Below, in pieces: positions 28,002 to 40,471 of a DNA stretch of 64,000 nucleotides (the first letter of the stretch is position 1; each line of letters begins with the position of its first letter). The position numbers and the translations under genes were made by a program. This DNA is from Extensimonas vulgaris. Lineage in GTDB: Bacteria > Pseudomonadota > Gammaproteobacteria > Burkholderiales > Burkholderiaceae_C. The stretch is taken from NCBI RefSeq assembly GCF_003337425.1, contig NZ_QPJU01000006.1, forward strand, positions 1 to 64,000, in the 5' to 3' direction. The notes under the pieces are model-generated. The model searched no databases. It saw only the letters and a list, made by a program, of their open reading frames with translations, and was not told where the DNA came from.

Positions 28002-30215
28002 ATGAGTTCTTTGCCATCCTCTGTTTTGAATTGCTTGCCCGGTCGCCCCTGGCCGCTCGGTGTGACGCCCATGGCGCTGGACGGGCGCACGGGCCTCAAT
28101 GTGGCGGTGTTTTCGCGCCGCGCCACGGCCGTGGAGCTGTGCTGCTTCAGCGCCGATGGCGCCACCGAAATGGCGCGGCTGCGCCTGCCCGCGTGCACCG
28201 ACGGCATTTGGCACGGTTTCGTGCCTGGTTTGGGCGCGGGGCAGCGCTACGGCCTGCGCGCCCACGGGCCGTGGGACCCGCGCGCGGGGCATTTCTTCAA
28301 CCCGGCCAAGCTGCTCATAGACCCTTGGGCGCGCTCGCTGCCCGGTTCGGTGGACAAGCTCGCGCTCGAAACCGGCTTTCGCGCCGATGCGCCCGAGTTG
28401 CCGGATGCCGAGGACAACGCCGCGCGCATGCCGAAGGCGCGCGTGCTCGACCTGGAAGCGGAGCTGCGCGCCGGCGCCGCAATTGCGCCCGGGCCCGGCA
28501 TTGCGATGGCGCACACCGTGCTTTACGAGGCGCACGTCAAGTCGCTCACCCGGCTGCACCCCGAAGTGCCCGAGGCACAGCGCGGCACCTACGCGGGGCT
28601 CGCGAGCCCGGTCATGCTCGCGCACTACCGGCGCATCGGCGTCACCAGCCTGTGCCTGCTGCCGGTGCAGCGCCACCTCGACGAGCGCCACCTGATCGAG
28701 CGCGGCCTGGTCAACCACTGGGGCTACAACACGCTGGGCTTTTTCGTGCCCGAGCCGCGCTACGCGAGCGCCGCGGCGCGCGCCGACGCGCTCGGCGGGC
28801 GATTGGACGACGCGGGCGTGCGCGCCGAATTTCGCGCCATGGTCGACACCCTGCACCGCCACGGCATCGAGGTACTGCTCGACGTGGTCTATAACCACAG
28901 CGCCGAGGGCGGTGCGCTCGGGCCCACGCTGTCGTGGCGCGGGCTCGACAACGCGGCCTGGTACGCGCTCGACGCGCAAGGCCACTACCTGAACCCCACG
29001 GGCTGCGGCAACACCTTCGACATGGGCGGGCCGCACGTGGTGCAGATGGTCATGGACAGCCTGCGCTGGTGGGTGCAAGCCTTTGGCGTCGATGGCTTTC
29101 GCTTCGACCTCGCGGTGTCGCTCGGGCGCGATCCGCTGCTCGGGCGGCATTTCCATCCGCTGGGCGCGCTGTTCGCGGCGATCGCGCAAGACCCCGTGCT
29201 CGCGCGCGTCAAGTGGATCGCCGAGCCCTGGGACGTGGGCGCCGACGGCTACCAGATCGGCCGCTTCGGCCCGCGCTGGCACGAGTGGAACGACCAGCTG
29301 CGCGACACGCTGCGCGCCTGGTGGCTCGGGCCGGTATGCACGCGCGGGCAGCTCGCGCGGCGCCTCACCGGCTCGAGCGACATCTTCGAGGCCACGGGGC
29401 GCAGTCCGCTCGCGAGCATCAACATGGTCACGGCGCACGACGGCTTCACGCTGGCCGACCTGACCTCGTACAGCCGCAAGCACAACGAGGCCAACGGCGA
29501 GAACAACCGCGACGGCAACGACTACAACCTCAGCGCCAACGGCGGCCACGAGGGCCCGACGCAAGACCCGGTCATCGTGCAGCGGCGCGCGCGCTGGCGC
29601 CGCGGCCTGCTGGCCACGCTGCTGTGTGCGCAGGGCGTGCCGCAACTGCTCGCAGGCGACGAGATTGCGCACAGCCAGCAAGGCAACAACAACGCCTACT
29701 GCCAGGACAACCCCATCAGCTGGCTCGACTGGGCCGGGGGCGATGCGCAACTCACGGACTTCGTCGCGGGCCTCACGGCGCTGCGCCGGCGCTACCCCGG
29801 TCTGCGCCACGCGCAGTGGTTCCACGGCGTGCCGCTGCCCGGCGAAAACTGGCCCGACATCGAATGGCGCACGGCCAGCGGTGCGCCGCCGCAGCTACCG
29901 GATTGGGAGCGCGCCGACGGTCGCCTGCTGATCTGCACGATCACCGTGGGCGAGGCCGACCAGCCGGCGCACGAGCGCCTGCTGCTGGTCGTGCACGCGG
30001 GCGAGCAGGCCGTGGACATCCAGCTGCCGCCCGGGCACTGGCAGCCGGTGCTCGACAGCGCGCAGGCCTGGGTGGCATGCGATGGTGCAGAGGCTGCGTC
30101 GGCCATCGTGCAAACGGTGTTTCGCGTAACCCCCCAGAGTGTGCACCTGCTCGTCCAGCCCTTGCACTATGCACCCCGCGCCCTGCCGCCACCCCCCAAA
30201 GAGCCCACGCCATGA
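28002..30215 (+). CDS. glgX: Glycogen debranching enzyme GlgX
   Basis: 737-aa GH13 isoamylase that cuts alpha-1,6 branches left after phosphorylase trimming. The N-terminal CBM48-like part has GQRYGLRAHGPWDP. Catalytic motifs are DVVYNHSAEGG, GFRFDLAVSLGRD with nucleophile D369, KWIAEPWDVG with acid/base E408, and a later INMVTAHDGFTL. ATG 28002 was chosen because the conserved PGRPWPLGVTPM stretch follows; the frame is open far upstream by chance in GC-rich DNA. It opens the glycogen operon and overlaps malQ as ATGA. Confidence 0.96.
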   Translation: MSSLPSSVLNCLPGRPWPLGVTPMALDGRTGLNVAVFSRRATAVELCCFSADGATEMARLRLPACTDGIWHGFVPGLGAGQRYGLRAHGPWDPRAGHFFNPAKLLIDPWARSLPGSVDKLALETGFRADAPELPDAEDNAARMPKARVLDLEAELRAGAAIAPGPGIAMAHTVLYEAHVKSLTRLHPEVPEAQRGTYAGLASPVMLAHYRRIGVTSLCLLPVQRHLDERHLIERGLVNHWGYNTLGFFVPEPRYASAAARADALGGRLDDAGVRAEFRAMVDTLHRHGIEVLLDVVYNHSAEGGALGPTLSWRGLDNAAWYALDAQGHYLNPTGCGNTFDMGGPHVVQMVMDSLRWWVQAFGVDGFRFDLAVSLGRDPLLGRHFHPLGALFAAIAQDPVLARVKWIAEPWDVGADGYQIGRFGPRWHEWNDQLRDTLRAWWLGPVCTRGQLARRLTGSSDIFEATGRSPLASINMVTAHDGFTLADLTSYSRKHNEANGENNRDGNDYNLSANGGHEGPTQDPVIVQRRARWRRGLLATLLCAQGVPQLLAGDEIAHSQQGNNNAYCQDNPISWLDWAGGDAQLTDFVAGLTALRRRYPGLRHAQWFHGVPLPGENWPDIEWRTASGAPPQLPDWERADGRLLICTITVGEADQPAHERLLLVVHAGEQAVDIQLPPGHWQPVLDSAQAWVACDGAEAASAIVQTVFRVTPQSVHLLVQPLHYAPRALPPPPKEPTP

Positions 30216-31729
30216 CAGCGCCCCTGCATCCCCTTCTATCGCGTCGTGCCAGCGGCGTGCTGCTGCACCTGACCAGCCTGCCTGGCCCGCACGGCTCGGG
30301 CGATCTGGGGGCGCAGGCGGGGCATTTTCTCGACTGGCTGCAGTCGGCAGGGCAGACGCTGTGGCAGGTGCTGCCGCTCACCCCGCCGGGCGCGGGCGTG
30401 TCGCCGTACCAGAGCCCTTCGGCCTTTGCCGGCAGTCCCTGGCTGGTCGATCTGGACGAGCTGGTGCGCTGCGGCTGGCTCGATGCGGCGGTGCTGCAAC
30501 GCGCGCCGCCTTTCCCCGCGGGCCATTGCGACTTTGCGCGCGTGCTGCCCTGGCGCGCGGCGGCCCTGCGCGCGGCCTGGCAGGGCTTCGTGGCGCGTGC
30601 CGGCGCCCCCGAGCGGCAGGCGCTGGCCGACTTCGTGCAGGCGCAGGCGCACTGGCTTCAGGATTACGCCCTGTTCATGCTGCTGCACGAGCGCCACGGC
30701 GAGCCCTGGAACCGCTGGCCCGCGCCCTATGCGTGGCGCGATGCGCAGGCGCTAGCGGCGCTGCGCCGCGATGCCGCTGCCGAGCTCGATTTCTGGCACT
30801 TCGTGCAATGGCGCTTTCACGTGCAATGGCAGGGGCTGCGCGCGCAGGCGCAGGCGCGCGGCATCCATTTCGTGGGCGACGTGCCGATTTTCGTTGCGCA
30901 CCACAGCGCCGACGTATGGGCCCGGCCGCAGCTGTTTCAGCTCGATGCGGATGGAGCGCCGCTGCTCGTGGCCGGCGTGCCGCCCGACTATTTCAGCGCC
31001 ACGGGCCAGCGCTGGGGCAACCCGCTGTACCGCTGGGACGCGATGGCCGCCGACGGCTACGCCTGGTGGGCGCAGCGTCTGGCGCACCTGTTGACGCAGG
31101 TCGATCTGGTGCGCATAGACCATTTCCGCGGCTTCGAATCGTGCTGGGCGATTCCCGCGCATGCACCCACGGCCGAGGGCGGACACTGGCAGGCGGGGCC
31201 GGGGCGCGCGCTGTTCGACGCGCTGCGCGAGCGCCTCGGGCCGCTGCCCGTGATCGCCGAAGACCTTGGGCTCATCACCGAGGCCGTGCATCGGCTGCGC
31301 CAGGACTGCGGCTTTCCGGGCATGCGCGTGGCGCAGTTCGCCTTTGGCGACACCGCGGCCAACCCCTATCTGCCGCACAACTACGAGCCGCTCACCGTGG
31401 CCTACACGGGCACGCACGACAACGACACCACCGTGGGCTGGTGGCAGAGCATGGATGCCGCGCAGCGCCGCAAAGTGCTCGATTACCTGGGCCCCGCGGC
31501 GGCGCAGGAAATCCACTGGGCGCTGATCCAGTCGCTGTCGCAATCGGTTGCGCGCACGCTCGTCGTACCCTTGCAGGACGTGCTGGGGCTCGACGGCCAG
31601 CACCGCATGAACACGCCGGGGCACACCGAAGGCTGCTGGCGCTGGCGCTTTGACTGGTCGCAGATCGGGCCCGAGGCCGGAGTGCGCCTTGCGGCCATGG
31701 CGCGCGCGCATGGCCGCTGTGCTGGCTGA
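30212..31729 (+). CDS. malQ: 4-alpha-glucanotransferase (amylomaltase)
   Basis: 505-aa GH77 enzyme that transfers maltodextrin segments and recycles short glucans. Seen are [21 protein letters not shown] near the start, [30 protein letters not shown] with the catalytic aspartate, the acid/base glutamate in VIAEDLGLI, and [13 protein letters not shown] near the end. ATG 30212 overlaps the glgX stop (ATGA), so translation is coupled. In this operon it can rebuild longer primers from the maltotetraose-size pieces released by GlgX. Confidence 0.95.
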   Translation: MTAPLHPLLSRRASGVLLHLTSLPGPHGSGDLGAQAGHFLDWLQSAGQTLWQVLPLTPPGAGVSPYQSPSAFAGSPWLVDLDELVRCGWLDAAVLQRAPPFPAGHCDFARVLPWRAAALRAAWQGFVARAGAPERQALADFVQAQAHWLQDYALFMLLHERHGEPWNRWPAPYAWRDAQALAALRRDAAAELDFWHFVQWRFHVQWQGLRAQAQARGIHFVGDVPIFVAHHSADVWARPQLFQLDADGAPLLVAGVPPDYFSATGQRWGNPLYRWDAMAADGYAWWAQRLAHLLTQVDLVRIDHFRGFESCWAIPAHAPTAEGGHWQAGPGRALFDALRERLGPLPVIAEDLGLITEAVHRLRQDCGFPGMRVAQFAFGDTAANPYLPHNYEPLTVAYTGTHDNDTTVGWWQSMDAAQRRKVLDYLGPAAAQEIHWALIQSLSQSVARTLVVPLQDVLGLDGQHRMNTPGHTEGCWRWRFDWSQIGPEAGVRLAAMARAHGRCAG

Positions 31730-31784
31730 AGGGCCTTCGGACGGGGCGGCGGGCGGGAAAATTTTTTATCGCAAGGAGACGGAA

Positions 31785-33083
31785 ATGGATCACGACGACC
31801 CCTATCAACTCGCGCGCCGCACCATCGGGCTCGTGCTCGCAGGCGGGCGCGGCTCGCGCCTGCAGGCGCTGACCGACCGGCGCGCCAAGCCTGCGGTGTA
31901 TTTCGGCGGCAAGTTCCGCATCATCGACTTCGCGCTCTCGAACTGCCTGAACTCGGGCGTGCGTCGCATCGGCGTGCTCACGCAATACAAGTCGCACAGC
32001 CTGTTGCGCCACTTGCAGCGCGGCTGGTCGTTCCTGCGCAGCGAGTTCAACGAATTTCTCGATCTGCTGCCCGCGCAGCAGCGCATCAACGAGCAGTCGT
32101 GGTACCTGGGCACGGCCGACGCCGTCTATCAAAACCTCGACATCCTGCGCGCGCACCGGCCGCAGTTCCTGCTCGTGCTCGCGGGCGACCATGTGTACAA
32201 AATGGACTACGCCAAGCTGTTGGCCGACCACGTGGCGCTGGGCGCGCCGTGCACCGTGGCCTGCATCGAGGTGCCGTTGGCCGATGCGAGCGGCTTTGGC
32301 GTGATGGCGATCGACGCGCAGCGGCGCATCGTGCGCTTCGACGAAAAGCCCGCGCAGCCCGCGCCCATGCCGGGCCGCCCCGGTCACGCGCTCGCGAGCA
32401 TGGGCGTGTACGTGTTCGACGCCGAATACCTCTACGGCCTGCTCGAAGCCGACGCGGCCAATGCACTCTCCAGCCACGACTTCGGCAAGGACCTGATCCC
32501 CGCCATCGTCGCGCGTGGCGAGGCCGTGGCGCATCCGTTCGGCCTCTCGTGCGTCACGAGCAGCCCCGAGGCGCTGCCCTATTGGCGCGACGTGGGCACC
32601 GTGGATGCCTACTGGGCCGCGAACATCGACCTCACGAACACCGTGCCCGAGCTCGACATGTACGACCGCGAGTGGCCGATCTGGACCTACCAGGAGCAGC
32701 TGCCGCCGGCCAAGTTCGTGTTCGACGACGACGGGCGGCGCGGCATGGCCGTGGATTCGCTGGTCTCGGGCGGCTGCATCGTCTCGGGCGCGCTGGTGCG
32801 GCGCTCGGTGCTGTTTTCGCGCGTGCGCCTCAACTCCTTCAGCACGGTCGAGGAATCCATCCTGCTGCCCGGCGCCGAAGTGGGGCGCAACTGCCGCCTG
32901 CGCAAAGTCATCGTCGATACCGGCTGCCACATCCCCGGCGGCATGCACATCGGCCTGGACGCCGCGGACGACGCGCGCCGCTTTCTGCGCACCGATCAAG
33001 GCGTGGTGCTGGTCACGCGCGACATGCTCGAGCGGCTTGCGCCCACGCCGCAGCCGGGTGCCGCACCAGGAGCCACGGCTTGA
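31785..33083 (+). CDS. glgC: Glucose-1-phosphate adenylyltransferase
   Basis: 432-aa ADP-glucose pyrophosphorylase, the committed step of glycogen synthesis. The nucleotide loop [20 protein letters not shown] is at about residues 18-37, followed by [15 protein letters not shown], the [13 protein letters not shown] substrate motif, and a C-terminal left-handed beta-helix ending in GMHIGLD and TRDMLERL. Length and sequence match the allosterically controlled proteobacterial type. ATG 31785 has AAGGAG six bases upstream. The stop TGA overlaps the glgA TTG start. Confidence 0.97.
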   Translation: MDHDDPYQLARRTIGLVLAGGRGSRLQALTDRRAKPAVYFGGKFRIIDFALSNCLNSGVRRIGVLTQYKSHSLLRHLQRGWSFLRSEFNEFLDLLPAQQRINEQSWYLGTADAVYQNLDILRAHRPQFLLVLAGDHVYKMDYAKLLADHVALGAPCTVACIEVPLADASGFGVMAIDAQRRIVRFDEKPAQPAPMPGRPGHALASMGVYVFDAEYLYGLLEADAANALSSHDFGKDLIPAIVARGEAVAHPFGLSCVTSSPEALPYWRDVGTVDAYWAANIDLTNTVPELDMYDREWPIWTYQEQLPPAKFVFDDDGRRGMAVDSLVSGGCIVSGALVRRSVLFSRVRLNSFSTVEESILLPGAEVGRNCRLRKVIVDTGCHIPGGMHIGLDAADDARRFLRTDQGVVLVTRDMLERLAPTPQPGAAPGATA

Positions 33084-34567
33084 AAATCCTCTACGCCTGC
33101 AGCGAGTTGTTTCCCTTGCTCAAGACGGGCGGGCTGGCCGACGTGAGTGCTGCTCTGCCCGCCGCGCTCAGGGCCGCCAATGCCGACGTGCGGCTTGTGC
33201 TGCCGGCCTTTCCAGCGATTCAAAACGGCGTCGATGTCACCGGGCCGGCGCTCGCGCTCGGCTTTGCCGGCGGCCCGCGCGTGGCCCAGGCCGCGCCCGG
33301 GCAGAGTGCACCACGCCTGCTGCCGGCGCGCGTGCGCGTGGGCGGCCAGCCCGTGTACCTGATCGACGCGCCCGCGCTCTACGCGCGCCCGGGCGGCCCC
33401 TACCACGACGCGCAGGGGCACGAATGGCCCGACAACGCCGAGCGCTTCGCCTTGCTCGGCTGGGCGGCTGCGTGCCTCGCGCTGGGCGCCGATCCCGCCT
33501 GGCGGCCCGAGGTGCTGCACGCGCACGACTGGCACGCGGGCCTCGCGCCGCTGTACGCGCGCGAACTCGCGCGTGCGCTCGGCGCGCGGCCGCCCGCGAG
33601 CGTGTTCACCATCCACAACCTGGCCTACCAGGGGCTGTTTCCGGCGCACCTGCTCGGTGCCTTGGGGCTGCCCCCTTGGGTGTTTGCTGTGGACGGGCTG
33701 GAGTTCTACGGCCAGATTTCGTTCATGAAGGCCGGCATTCAATACGCGGATGCCATCACCACCGTGAGCCCGCGCTACGCGCGCGAAATCCAGACGCCCG
33801 AGCAGGGCTGCGGCCTCGACGGCCTGCTGCGCGCGCGCGCCGAGCGCTTGTTCGGCATCCTCAACGGTGTCGATGACGCGGTCTGGAACCCTGCGCACGA
33901 TGCGTTTTTGGCGCCGGAGTTTGCCTTCGACGTCGATCGGCTCGACGGCAAGGCACGCGCCAAGCAGGCCTTGCAGCAAGAGCTCGGCCTGCAGCCGCGC
34001 GCCGACGCGCTGCTGTTCGTCGCGGTGAGCCGGCTCAGCGAACAAAAGGGCCTGCACCTGCTGCCGGCCGTGCTCGACGCGCTGTGCGCGCGTGGCGGCC
34101 AGGTCGCGGTGCTGGGCAGCGGCGATGCGGCCATCGAGGCCGCGCTGCAGCAGGCATGCGCTGGGCACGATGGCCATGCCGCACTGCGCCTGGGCTACGA
34201 TGAAGCGCTCGCGCACCGCCTGATCGCGGGCGGCGACGTGCTGCTCATGCCCTCGCGCTTCGAGCCCTGCGGGCTCACGCAGCTCTATGCGCTGCGCTAC
34301 GGCACCCTGCCGCTGGTGCACGAAGTCGGTGGCCTGGCCGACACCGTGACCGACTGCGCGCTCGAAAACCTCGACGACGGCAGTGCCAGTGGCTTTGTGT
34401 TCCACTGTTTTGGCACCGCGGGCCTGGACGCGGCCGTGCGCCGCGCCTTTGCGCTGCGCCGCCGTGCGCCGGAATGGGCCGCGGTGCAGCGCCACGCCAT
34501 GCAGCTGCGCTTCGAATGGGCGCAGGCGGCGCAAAGGTATTTAGAGCTTTTTTCGCGTTTTACCTAG
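33080..34567 (+). CDS. glgA: Glycogen synthase (ADP-glucose)
   Basis: 495-aa GT5 synthase adding glucose from ADP-glucose to glycogen ends. The ADP-glucose lysine is K15 in [15 protein letters not shown]; later motifs are [26 protein letters not shown], and the C-terminal [24 protein letters not shown]. The start is a TTG (33080), because similarity begins exactly there, AGGAG lies seven bases upstream and TTGA overlaps the glgC stop. The stop TAG is immediately followed by the glgP ATG, so all three reading frames are coupled. Confidence 0.96.
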   Translation: MKILYACSELFPLLKTGGLADVSAALPAALRAANADVRLVLPAFPAIQNGVDVTGPALALGFAGGPRVAQAAPGQSAPRLLPARVRVGGQPVYLIDAPALYARPGGPYHDAQGHEWPDNAERFALLGWAAACLALGADPAWRPEVLHAHDWHAGLAPLYARELARALGARPPASVFTIHNLAYQGLFPAHLLGALGLPPWVFAVDGLEFYGQISFMKAGIQYADAITTVSPRYAREIQTPEQGCGLDGLLRARAERLFGILNGVDDAVWNPAHDAFLAPEFAFDVDRLDGKARAKQALQQELGLQPRADALLFVAVSRLSEQKGLHLLPAVLDALCARGGQVAVLGSGDAAIEAALQQACAGHDGHAALRLGYDEALAHRLIAGGDVLLMPSRFEPCGLTQLYALRYGTLPLVHEVGGLADTVTDCALENLDDGSASGFVFHCFGTAGLDAAVRRAFALRRRAPEWAAVQRHAMQLRFEWAQAAQRYLELFSRFT

Positions 34568-37078
<2,511 letters not shown>

Positions 37079-37111
37079 GGCGGGCCACGGCCCGTGGTGG
37101 CGGCTGCGGGT

Positions 37112-37918
37112 TCAGGCGCGGGTTGCGTTCGTGTTCTTGGCTGCGGTTGCAAGCACGGGCTTGAACACGCGCAACCACTTGGCTGCCGGAATGCCCCAGC
37201 GCGCCTGCACGGCCTCGGCGCGCGCCTGCAGTTCGGCGCGTGGCGGGCGGCTGGGCGTGCGCTGCGCGAGCACGATGGTGTTGCCCTCGCGCGTGGGCTT
37301 GAAGGCCCACAGCGCCTCGGTGCCGAAGGCCTCGCCGAGCGCCTGCACGCTGCGCTCGTAGCTCGATGCGCGGCCAAACAGGTTCACCGTCATGCAGCCG
37401 TCGTCGCTGAGCAGCGCGCGGCAGTCGGCGTAGAACGCGGCGCTGTCGAGCACCGGCGCAGCGGCTTCGTGGTCGTACAAGTCCACCGCGAGGGCATCGA
37501 CCGTGCCCAGCCACATCGGGTCGCGGATCTCCTGCGCCGCGTCGGCCAGCACCACGCGCAGCTTGGGCCCGTCGGGCGGCAGCTTGAACCAGCTGCGGCA
37601 CACCGCGAGCACCTGCGGATTGAGCTCCACGGCGGTGCAGCACATGTGCAGTTTTTTGTAGCAAAACTTCGTGATCGCACCTGCGCCAAGCCCCAATTGC
37701 ATCGCATGCCGCTGGCGCACGCTGGCAGGCTCCACGAAGAGCAGCCAGGCCATCATGCGCTGCACGTATTCGAGCTCGATGGCAAACGGATCGGCCAGGC
37801 GCATCGAGCCCTGGATCCAGGGCGTGCCCAGGTGCAGGTGGCGCACCGGGCCGTCTTCGGAAATGCTGACTTCGGGCAGGCTGGCGCTGCTCTTGGAAGC
37901 GGTCTTGGCAGTGGACAT
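37112..37918 (-). CDS. Spermidine synthase-like SAM-dependent protein
   Basis: 268 aa with the Rossmann core of the spermidine synthase superfamily: the ESRF-type start is absent, but AMQLGLGAGAITKFCYKK (about residues 71-88) is the nucleotide loop, TAVELNPQVLAVCRSWF follows with the acidic residue, and LADAAQEI and VDLYDHEAAAP complete the pocket. Key spermidine-synthase polyamine residues are not obvious, so a distinct methyl- or aminopropyl-transfer role is possible. It starts 13 bp after a DNA glycosylase gene on the same strand and is probably cotranscribed with it. Confidence 0.7.
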   Translation of the reverse strand: MSTAKTASKSSASLPEVSISEDGPVRHLHLGTPWIQGSMRLADPFAIELEYVQRMMAWLLFVEPASVRQRHAMQLGLGAGAITKFCYKKLHMCCTAVELNPQVLAVCRSWFKLPPDGPKLRVVLADAAQEIRDPMWLGTVDALAVDLYDHEAAAPVLDSAAFYADCRALLSDDGCMTVNLFGRASSYERSVQALGEAFGTEALWAFKPTREGNTIVLAQRTPSRPPRAELQARAEAVQARWGIPAAKWLRVFKPVLATAAKNTNATRA

Positions 37919-37930
37919 GCGGTAAAAAAG

Positions 37931-38461
37931 TCAAACGAGGCCGTAGCGGGCGAACAGCTCGCCCCAGGCCTGCAATTTACGCGCAAAACTCCAGGACGCA
38001 TTCGCCGGGCTCGTCGAGGGTAGGCGGTGCACGGGCACGCCGAGCCGGGCCGTCTGGCGCGCGTGGCGAAAGCTCTCGCCGCCGTTGTGTGCGATCGCGG
38101 CGAGCTCTGGGCAGCGCGCCTGCAGCAGCGCAAAGTCGTTCACCTCGGCGTTGCGGATCTGCGCGTCCAGGCTGCCGGCGCGTGTGCAGCGCGCATACAC
38201 GTCCCACAAGCCCAGGCCGCGCGCGCGCAGCCAGTCGCAGCGCTGCGCGTAGCCCTCGGGCGTGTCTGCCGCAGGCAGGGGATGCGCAGGCCACAGCGCC
38301 TGCAGGATGCGCCAGAAGTGGTTTTGCGGATGCGCGTAATACTGCTGCGCGCGCAAGGACGCCACACCCGGAAAGCTGCCGAGCACGAGCACGCGCGTCT
38401 GTGCGCCCACCACGGGCGGCAGGCCGGTCAGCAGTGCATCGGTGGCCTCAGCAGCGGTCAT
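37931..38461 (-). CDS. DNA-deoxyinosine (hypoxanthine-DNA) glycosylase, UDG superfamily
   Basis: 176-aa compact glycosylase of UDG family 6. The motif 1 region is VLVLGSFPGVASL (residues 24-36), followed by the family hallmark QQYYAHPQNHFWRIL (39-53); the C-terminal motif is RLPSTSPANAS. These fit enzymes that remove hypoxanthine arising from adenine deamination rather than uracil. The N-terminal ten residues are unconserved. The gene sits between an EamA exporter and a spermidine-synthase-like gene on the same strand, a dispersed repeat marking its upstream side. Confidence 0.85.
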   Translation of the reverse strand: MTAAEATDALLTGLPPVVGAQTRVLVLGSFPGVASLRAQQYYAHPQNHFWRILQALWPAHPLPAADTPEGYAQRCDWLRARGLGLWDVYARCTRAGSLDAQIRNAEVNDFALLQARCPELAAIAHNGGESFRHARQTARLGVPVHRLPSTSPANASWSFARKLQAWGELFARYGLV

Positions 38462-38483
38462 GGCAATGATTCACTTCCAAAGC

Positions 38484-38530
38484 AATAGCTGCTTGCGCTT
38501 GATACATAAGGGCTAGAAGCCAAAAAGACC
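38484..38530 (+). repeat. Short dispersed repeat upstream of the DNA glycosylase gene
   Basis: Reads AATAGCTGCTTGCGCTTGAT, then ACATAAGGGCTAGAAGCC and a run of A. This is the clearest full-length copy in the window and serves as reference for the others. It lies in the 86-bp gap between the exporter gene's stop and the glycosylase start. Confidence 0.8.
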
Positions 38531-38547
38531 AAAAATCCGCGCGAACC

Positions 38548-39378
38548 TCAGGCGCGCATGCCTAAGATCGCCGCGCCGAGGATCAAGGCCGTCGCAAGCA
38601 CCAGGCTCGCACTCGGGCTTTGCCCGCGCACGAGCATCAGCAGCGCCGTCGAGGCCACGGGCGTGAGGTAGCTCAGGATGCCGATGTGCCGCGCGTCGCC
38701 GAGCTTGAGCGCCTTGTCCCAGAGAAAAAACGCCCCGCCCAAGGGCCCCAGGCCCAGCAGCGCAAGCAGCGCCCAGTCACGCGCCTGCAGCTGCGCGGCA
38801 GGCTCGAGCAGCGCGTGGCACAGCAGCGCGAGCAGGCCCGACACCAGCCCGAACAGGCCGATCGCCGTCGTCGGGAACGCCGGCACGCGCCGCGTCAGCA
38901 GCGAGTAGCTCGCCCAAATGAAGGCTGCGGCGAGCGCCGGCAGATAGCCCCAGGCGAGCGCGGCATCCGGCGTATGCCCGCCCGTGATCGCGAGCGCAGC
39001 ACCTGAGAAGCCGAGCAACCCTGCCAGCACATGCGTCCAGCGCAGCCGCATGCCCGGCAGCAGCAGGGGCGCGAGCAGCACGATGAGCAGCGGCCACAGG
39101 TAGTTGATCAGGTTGGCCTGCACGGCGGGCGCGTGGCGCAGCGCGAGGAAGAGCAGAAAATGGTAGGCAAACAAGCCATACACACCCAAAGCCAGCGTGC
39201 GCAGCGGAATGCGCCACTGCGCCGGATCGCGCAGCACCAGCGGCCACGATGGCACGCTGCCCAGCACCAGCGCCGCGCCGGTCAGAAACAGCGGCGGCAC
39301 ATGGCCCAGCGACACCGCGAGCGCGGCGAGCGAAGCCCACAGCGCGATTGCGCCCAGGGCATAGGCATTGGCGCGCAT
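38548..39378 (-). CDS. EamA/DMT-family exporter, YddG-like
   Basis: 276-aa ten-helix drug/metabolite transporter with two EamA repeats (about residues 3-135 and 145-275). Motifs such as QANLINYLWPLLIVLLAPLLLPG in the first repeat and ALKLGDARHIGILSYLTPVAST in the second resemble the aromatic amino acid exporter YddG. ATG 39378 begins directly before the first hydrophobic helix. It is transcribed after lipA on the same strand, 58 bp downstream. The substrate is inferred only from family resemblance. Confidence 0.82.
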   Translation of the reverse strand: MRANAYALGAIALWASLAALAVSLGHVPPLFLTGAALVLGSVPSWPLVLRDPAQWRIPLRTLALGVYGLFAYHFLLFLALRHAPAVQANLINYLWPLLIVLLAPLLLPGMRLRWTHVLAGLLGFSGAALAITGGHTPDAALAWGYLPALAAAFIWASYSLLTRRVPAFPTTAIGLFGLVSGLLALLCHALLEPAAQLQARDWALLALLGLGPLGGAFFLWDKALKLGDARHIGILSYLTPVASTALLMLVRGQSPSASLVLATALILGAAILGMRA

Positions 39379-39436
39379 GTTCACCAGTGCAAGCGTCCTA
39401 TGGGCGCCGGGGGCGGCGCTTTCTCTGAACAGGTTC

Positions 39437-40417
39437 TCAAACCCCTGCCGCATGCGCCTGCAAGTCGGCGTGGTAGCTCGAGCGCACCAGCGCCCCCACG
39501 GCAGCGTGGCTGAAGCCCAGCGCGTAGGCGGCTTCTTCGTACCTCTTGAAGGTGTCCGGGTGTACGTAGCGCCGCACGGGCAAGTGGCTGGTGCTGGGCG
39601 CGAGGTACTGGCCTATGGTCAGCATGTCGATGTCGTGCGCACGCATGTCGCGCAGCACCTGTAGCACCTCTTCGTCGGTCTCGCCCAGGCCCACCATGAT
39701 GCCGCTCTTGGTCGGCACACCAGGGTGCTGCGCCTTGAACTTTTGCAGCAGCTTCAGGCTGAACTGGTAGTCCGAGCCCGGGCGCGCTTCTTTGTAAAGG
39801 CGCGGCACGGTCTCGAGGTTGTGGTTCATCACGTCGGGCGGCGCGGCACGCAGGATCTCGAGCGCGCGGTCGTCGCGGCCACGGAAGTCGGGCACCAGGA
39901 TTTCGATCCGCGTCTGCGGCGACAGCGCGCGCACCTGCTGGATGCAGGCCACGAAATGGGCGCTGCCGCCGTCGCGCAGGTCGTCGCGGTCCACGCTCGT
40001 GATGACCACGTATTGAAGGCGCAGCGCAGCCACGGTGCGCGCAAGGTTCAGCGGCTCGTCGGGGTCGAGCGGATCGGGCCGGCCGTGGCCCACGTCGCAA
40101 AACGGGCAGCGGCGCGTGCACTTGTCGCCCATGATCATGAAGGTTGCCGTGCCCTTGCCGAAGCATTCGCCGATGTTCGGGCAGCTGGCCTCTTCGCACA
40201 CCGTGTGCAGCTTGTGCTCGCGCAAGATTTCCTTGACCGCGTAAAAGCGCGAGCCCGCGGCGCTGGCCTTGACGCGAATCCATTCGGGCTTGCGCAAGAC
40301 CTCGCCGGGCGCGACCTTGACGGGAATGCGCGCGAGCTTGGACGCCGCCTTGTGCTTGGCCAGCGGGTTGTAGTCTGCGGGGGATTGCGCTTCGCGCACG
40401 ATGTCGGAGGTGCTCAT
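39437..40417 (-). CDS. lipA: Lipoyl synthase
   Basis: 326-aa radical SAM enzyme inserting two sulfurs into octanoyl groups on lipoyl domains. Auxiliary-cluster cysteines are C74, C79, C85 ([12 protein letters not shown]); the radical SAM set is C100, C104, C107 (CTRRCPFC); the terminal serine motif RSSYHA is at 312-317. It follows lipB with a 54-bp gap, the standard ybeD-lipB-lipA order. Without lipoylation, pyruvate and 2-oxoglutarate dehydrogenases are inactive. Confidence 0.98.
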   Translation of the reverse strand: MSTSDIVREAQSPADYNPLAKHKAASKLARIPVKVAPGEVLRKPEWIRVKASAAGSRFYAVKEILREHKLHTVCEEASCPNIGECFGKGTATFMIMGDKCTRRCPFCDVGHGRPDPLDPDEPLNLARTVAALRLQYVVITSVDRDDLRDGGSAHFVACIQQVRALSPQTRIEILVPDFRGRDDRALEILRAAPPDVMNHNLETVPRLYKEARPGSDYQFSLKLLQKFKAQHPGVPTKSGIMVGLGETDEEVLQVLRDMRAHDIDMLTIGQYLAPSTSHLPVRRYVHPDTFKRYEEAAYALGFSHAAVGALVRSSYHADLQAHAAGV

Positions 40418-40471
40418 GGCAGGTCGGGGCCGAAAGGCAGTGGAGGGGCCGCGGGAGAGGAAAGCAGTGTT

